The notes under the pieces are model-generated. The model was not told the origin of the DNA, searched no databases, and saw nothing but the letters and a program-made list of their open reading frames with translations. A program made the position numbers and the translations under genes. DNA of 60,000 nucleotides from Symsagittifera roscoffensis. Lineage: Eukaryota; Xenacoelomorpha; Acoela; Convolutidae. Shown here in pieces: positions 56,212-60,000 of the stretch. The DNA is taken from the NCBI RefSeq assembly GCF_963678635.1, contig NC_087068.1, positions 34,359,436 to 34,419,435 of the forward strand, in the 5' to 3' direction. How positions within the stretch are numbered: position 1 is the first letter of the stretch; each line of letters begins with the position of its first letter.

Positions 56212-58542
56212 ATAGTTTTTTCAAAAAAAAATCCTTTACCTTCTAGTTTATCTAGAATCTGTACCTCATCGCCGAACAGTCCCACAAGACCTCATTGTCA
56301 CACATTACGATTGTAAAGATAATCAACAAAAAACATTACATAAATATGCAATTAATCAAGTAACACATGGCGAATCTGAACCAAAGGTATTGAATCAACA
56401 ACGATAGTACCAACACTCTACTCCAAATCCCGAGCTACCATGTTCAGAGGATATCAAATTAGAGCCACATTCTCAGAGAAGAAAGTATATTGTTCACAAG
56501 TTTCAATTAGCAAAAAAAAACAGACTCGATCATGAATCCTTCACCAAAGTAATATCGAAAGACTTAAACATCTTAACCCTGAAGATTATAAAAACGAACT
56601 ACAACGTTTAAAAAAAGTCAAAAACAAAAAAAATCGAAAATAAGTAAATTTTCAAGTTTTTCCAGACTCTGTAACCAAGCACAACTTGAACAACACCAAA
56701 GACATATAAAATTAGACAATAAAATCCCATATCATGGCGCACACGGACGTTTAACCTATGACCTACACGATAAAAAATGAGTACCACATATCGGAATAAA
56801 AAAAACCATCAAATCGTGAAGCCGACACCAAAAACATAGGCTACCACGAAATAAATTTTTTCGATTGGAAAATTCAAATAGAAAAGAGTGCAATTAACAA
56901 GAGATCTTAAAGATGACACTATATTGTATCAAGGAATCCACTTGTCTTGTAAAAAGGATCAAGGATATTGCGATCCCACTACACGAACACATGAAACCAT
57001 AGTTTGATTCCCCGAAAACACTTGGACCACATTTCAAATTGCTAAAACTCACGCAAGGATGATAAAATTTCACAAGAAATATTTTATCGAATCTATACCT
57101 TTTGAAAAAATCAAACCTGATCGAATCAAATCAAATCCAAACATATATAAAAACAACGAAGGTATAGAAAATAAATTAACACATTTTCAAGTTTACCCTT
57201 GAATACAAAAAAGGCATCGACATAAAAACAGGCAAATTAATACACGATATGACGCAACCATATCAAAACAAAGGCGAAAAACCCATGTACCAGGAAATTT
57301 TTACAACAACACCGGTAACACTGGCGGAAAAATCATCCAGAAAACGAAGATAAAACAAGATTACAAGAACTTTCACAAATAAAAAACACTTACTTTGGCG
57401 CATTTCACTACGATATTCATCTTGATATGAAACTCGACTACACAATCAGGAGAACTTTTTAAGAAATGTCACTCTCCGAAATAGAAACACTTCATCATTT
57501 ATGTGAACTAGAAAGAACACCAACAGTACAATCACTCGCTTAAGCAGTACTTAAAATACCCTATGCAGGGTACCTATTGTCAGGCAACCGCTCCATTTTC
57601 ATTGAGTATGAAGAAAACATTCTATGGTTTTACACATGAACGAAAAAAGTTTCACCGCTTTACGTTTTTGAAGATAGATTTTACCAACGTATACCTAGAT
57701 TTTATTTTTAAAAAGTACATTTCGTAGAGACACTATCACGAGGAACCTATTTTTGGGATAGAGCGGTCCCGTGTGGATCTGAAAAACGCAACAATGTAGT
57801 ACAGCTAAATCCAAACGAAGACAAATACTACCTTCTCACCCCATACCCCACAATAATGTCACCTTTGAAGAAATTTAGACCCGAGAGCATACAGGCAATT
57901 GCTCGTAACCAAAACATAGACCTACAATCAAGTATTTACTCTATACCGACATTCAACGTCCCATCAAAACAACAGTTCCAAGAACTTCTCACAAAATAGA
58001 TACAATACAAAGACAATCAACCGATCAGAACTTACAAATACTAGCTAAAACAGCAGGCTTCTCAGATATCTACAGACAAGACTATAGTGGATACTTCAAA
58101 AATACCGTCCACAGGATATCTCACAAAACCTAATTTTAGTTTTGTAAACATCAAAAACGAACTCTTCGCTTTTCGATTATGGCCATACTGTATATTAGAA
58201 CGATTTACTATATTATACGCAATGTTTAATTTCATAGGATTGCTCTTTTCACCATTAAAAGGAAACTATAATACATGCGCTAAACATACACATGTCACTA
58301 GACAAGCAAGCGTAGCACTCAACTTATTTGCAGTATTTTTTGGAATATTTTCCACCTCCATTAATAAAAATCTCCTTGACGCCCTGATTAGTGAAAATAA
58401 GATAAAAACTATCTACAAGACCGAACACGTACGACACCCATATCATGATACAAATACAACACTTACAGCACCATCAGATTTACACAGTCTACATAATAAC
58501 CATCCCATCTTTGGTTCTACCAAGTTAAAGAAACACTCTTAA
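56200..58542 (+). pseudogene. E2 copy B: full-length but broken env
   Basis: ATG 56,200. Pieces align with E1 env in order: VTHYDCKDNQQKTLHKYAIN, CDPTTRTHETI, FHYDIHLDMKLDYTI, LKIPYAGYLLSGNR, VSPLYVFEDR, YLLTPYPTIM, YCILERFTILYAMFNFIGLL and LFAVFFGIFSTSINKNLL. The C-terminal tail stays in frame past the position where E1 shifts, ending at 58,542 (STKLKKHS). Many stops and indels in the ectodomain. Confidence 0.82.
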
Positions 58543-58559
58543 CCACTGAACATACATCT

Positions 58560-59644
58560 CAACCTAGTAATCTCCATCGAAGTCCAGTATCAACCGAATA
58601 CCGACGACACATATGATACAATTGCAGAATAACCACATAAAAAAATCAAATCGCCCATGTCACACCTCCCTCGTATCAATCTCAGATGTCACTTCTTCTC
58701 CCCTACCCAGTTTTTCTTCTAACTCACCACGCATGGACTCATACGACTCAAACCAAACAATTTTTAACACCATTTCTAACTTAAATAATTCTGATACAGA
58801 ATCCCCTGATGAATTCCTTGACTCCGAACCAAGCCCTACCAGTATTCGCAACCACCTTTCCAAACCATAAACTTCCCCTTTCCTGATTAAACTCTTTCCT
58901 CTCCCTCTTCACCCACTGACGCAACCCCTATCCTTTACCCTCTATCGAGTAACGAACCCGACATACCCAGACCTATCACAGACAATCAATTTGAGCATGA
59001 ATTAGATACCTTTAAAATCAACAACAACAAATTCATGACAAAAAAACGCATTAACAATTCACCAATTAACGAAAGAAAGAAAATCTTGAATAAAGAGATC
59101 CACTGCTCACACGAAATAATGTTAAAAACGAAACTAACCCACCTATACACATAAAAAATTAAATTCACAATTCACCGTCCCGTAACCCGCATCATCGATT
59201 TATGATCATTAACTCAAAATACACATCACCATATTTCTTAAGCTTCACAAATTGCATTAAATCCCAACTTGCACGGCATCATCCGTAATAATGACCCCGT
59301 CCGACAGATGTATACATTTTGCCCATTGACTAAAACCTTCCCACTAGATGACGCCTGCCCCATCATACTTCCCCACGACTATATACAGCCCGTTGAAATA
59401 GCCCCACTCGGAAACATCCGTAACATCAAAATTTATCACAAACTTTATAACCTAATCCGAAGCACAAATCACCAACTGTTTTCAAAAATCCCGAAAAAGT
59501 AAAAAAACATCAGAGCGCTTGGACTCTTTGGCCACTTTTTTGCACTAAAAACGTAATCCGCATGCTTGGCAAGCTTTTAGTAACATCTGACACTATAAAA
59601 ACTTACTTCCCCATCGATTTTTCCCTGAAAACGAACCCTCGTAG
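58560..59644 (+). pseudogene. E2 post-env accessory ORF
   Basis: Counterpart of E1 36,342-37,965: DTESPDEFLDSEPSP near 58,795-58,840, HCSHEIMLKTK near 59,103, MHGIIRNNDPVRQMYTFCPL near 59,269-59,330 and GKLLVTSDTIKTYFP near 59,565. Relative to E1 the middle (about 59,000-59,095) is shortened, and about 60 codons (DYIQPVEIAPLGNIRNIKIY and following) are present that E1 lacks. Frames change several times. Confidence 0.68.
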
Positions 59645-59724
59645 GTATAATTTATTATTATTACTAACACAAATACAGAAGACACTCACCACTCTTACAC
59701 TTGTTTTTGAATTTTCCTTTTTAG
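59645..59724 (+). other. 80-nt intron-like segment, same place as in E1
   Basis: CGTAG/GTATAA donor, TTACTAAC branch-like sequence (59,661-59,668) and a TTTTCCTTTTTAG acceptor. Lies at the end of the accessory ORF, as in E1. Confidence 0.5.
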
Positions 59725-60000
59725 ATTTCACCAGTCACCCATCTACAAAACAAAACAAAAAAAAATCACAAACTCTCTCTTCAAATTTTCAAACTTTAAT
59801 CTAACAATGAAACTGAATTATTCAAGTGAAGTGAAGTTAATAACAGATGCAATAAATTAAAAATTTTTAAGTAAAATTTGAAAATACGAAGTAGTAAATT
59901 ACTAATGCAAACAAATTGAAAGATAAGTAACCTTTTTAGGTGTGCTTCTTGTGTAAACTTCGAATATTTCTCATTTACTTGACCACATTTCACGCACTCT
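59725..60000 (+). other. E2 3' non-coding region, cut by the window end
   Basis: A/T-rich with short similarity to the E1 3' region (repeats of AGTAAATTA/AATAAATT). No LTR recognised. Confidence 0.4.

Larger units (their letters stand above)
52475..57241 (+). repeat. 2.4-kb tandem duplication inside E2
   Basis: Copy A 52,475-54,834, copy B 54,835-57,241, head to tail. Each runs from AATGCTTC... through the splice-site-like ATCAGGTACGAAACTT, the small membrane ORF, the Pro/Ser-rich ORF and half of env, ending ACAGGCAAATTAAT. The copies are nearly identical and share stops and the same deletion in env (CAAGTTTACC joined to TTGAATACAAAAAAGG, where E1 has an extra segment at about 34,730-34,795), so the duplication followed decay. 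The start of copy B carries extra iterations of TTCTTTCAAATTCAGTTC. Confidence 0.93.
41800..60000 (+). mobile_element. Ty3/gypsy element E2, decayed relative of E1, runs to the window end
   Basis: 5' LTR, primer-binding-site-like stretch, long leader, gag, protease, RT, RNase H, integrase, non-coding block, duplicated pre-env/env region, env and post-env ORF, in the order of a retrovirus. Nearly every ORF carries stops and frameshifts, and catalytic residues of RT and integrase are replaced. The 3' LTR is not recognisable before 60,000. Same strand as E1, antisense to the GTPase gene and upstream of its first visible exon. Confidence 0.9.

Overview
The window looks like AT-rich, intron- and transposon-dominated DNA from an invertebrate animal. 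The signs are GT-AG introns with exons in matching phase, animal-type non-LTR retrotransposons, a Maverick/Polinton-type DNA transposon, tRNA-derived SINEs, a MITE and Ty3/gypsy elements with an envelope gene. The species cannot be named from sequence alone. The only host gene I can support is the 3' half of a Rab/Ras-family small GTPase on the minus strand. Its exons lie at 40,493-40,632, 23,250-23,387 and 16,619-16,782; phases agree at both junctions and the protein ends in a CaaX box (CALI). The two introns, 17.1 kb and 6.5 kb, and the flanks are filled with mobile DNA.

Layout. 0.2-5.4 kb is a 36-bp minisatellite with a strict 252-bp (alternating 504-bp) higher-order repeat. 5.4-7.2 kb is a GC-rich 5' fragment of a non-LTR retrotransposon (minus) with a 2A-like motif, a Cys/His finger and an AP endonuclease. 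7.2-10.5 kb, possibly to 12 kb, is a decayed Maverick/Polinton (minus) with an FtsK/HerA-type packaging ATPase and an integrase, plus a 66-bp perfect palindrome and a 297-bp tandem duplication. 12-16.4 kb is mostly empty with small repeats, a tRNA-Lys-like pseudogene and hairpin modules. 16.4-23.4 kb holds the last two GTPase exons, two SINE copies, a second LINE (reverse transcriptase) and a MITE whose empty site exists 2 kb away. 24.5-30.1 kb holds repeats, a third LINE fragment, a heat-shock-element-like site and a 1-kb (ACAT)n array.

30.1-39.95 kb is Ty3/gypsy element E1 (plus strand), cut off at its 5' side inside the integrase zinc finger by the ACAT array. After integrase come a conserved non-coding block, a small membrane ORF, a Pro/Ser-rich ORF without any ATG, an envelope-like glycoprotein, and a further ORF of about 540 codons between env and the 3' LTR that is followed by a small intron-like segment. 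41.8-60 kb is a second, more decayed relative, E2 (plus), with 5' LTR, primer-binding-site-like sequence, gag, protease, RT, RNase H, integrase, a 2.4-kb tandem duplication covering the pre-env/env region, env and the same post-env ORF; its 3' LTR is not seen.

The most interesting object is the E1/E2 family: a Ty3 element with complex-retrovirus-like architecture, with extra conserved ORFs on both sides of env. E1 in the large intron lies antisense to the GTPase gene; E2 is antisense and upstream.
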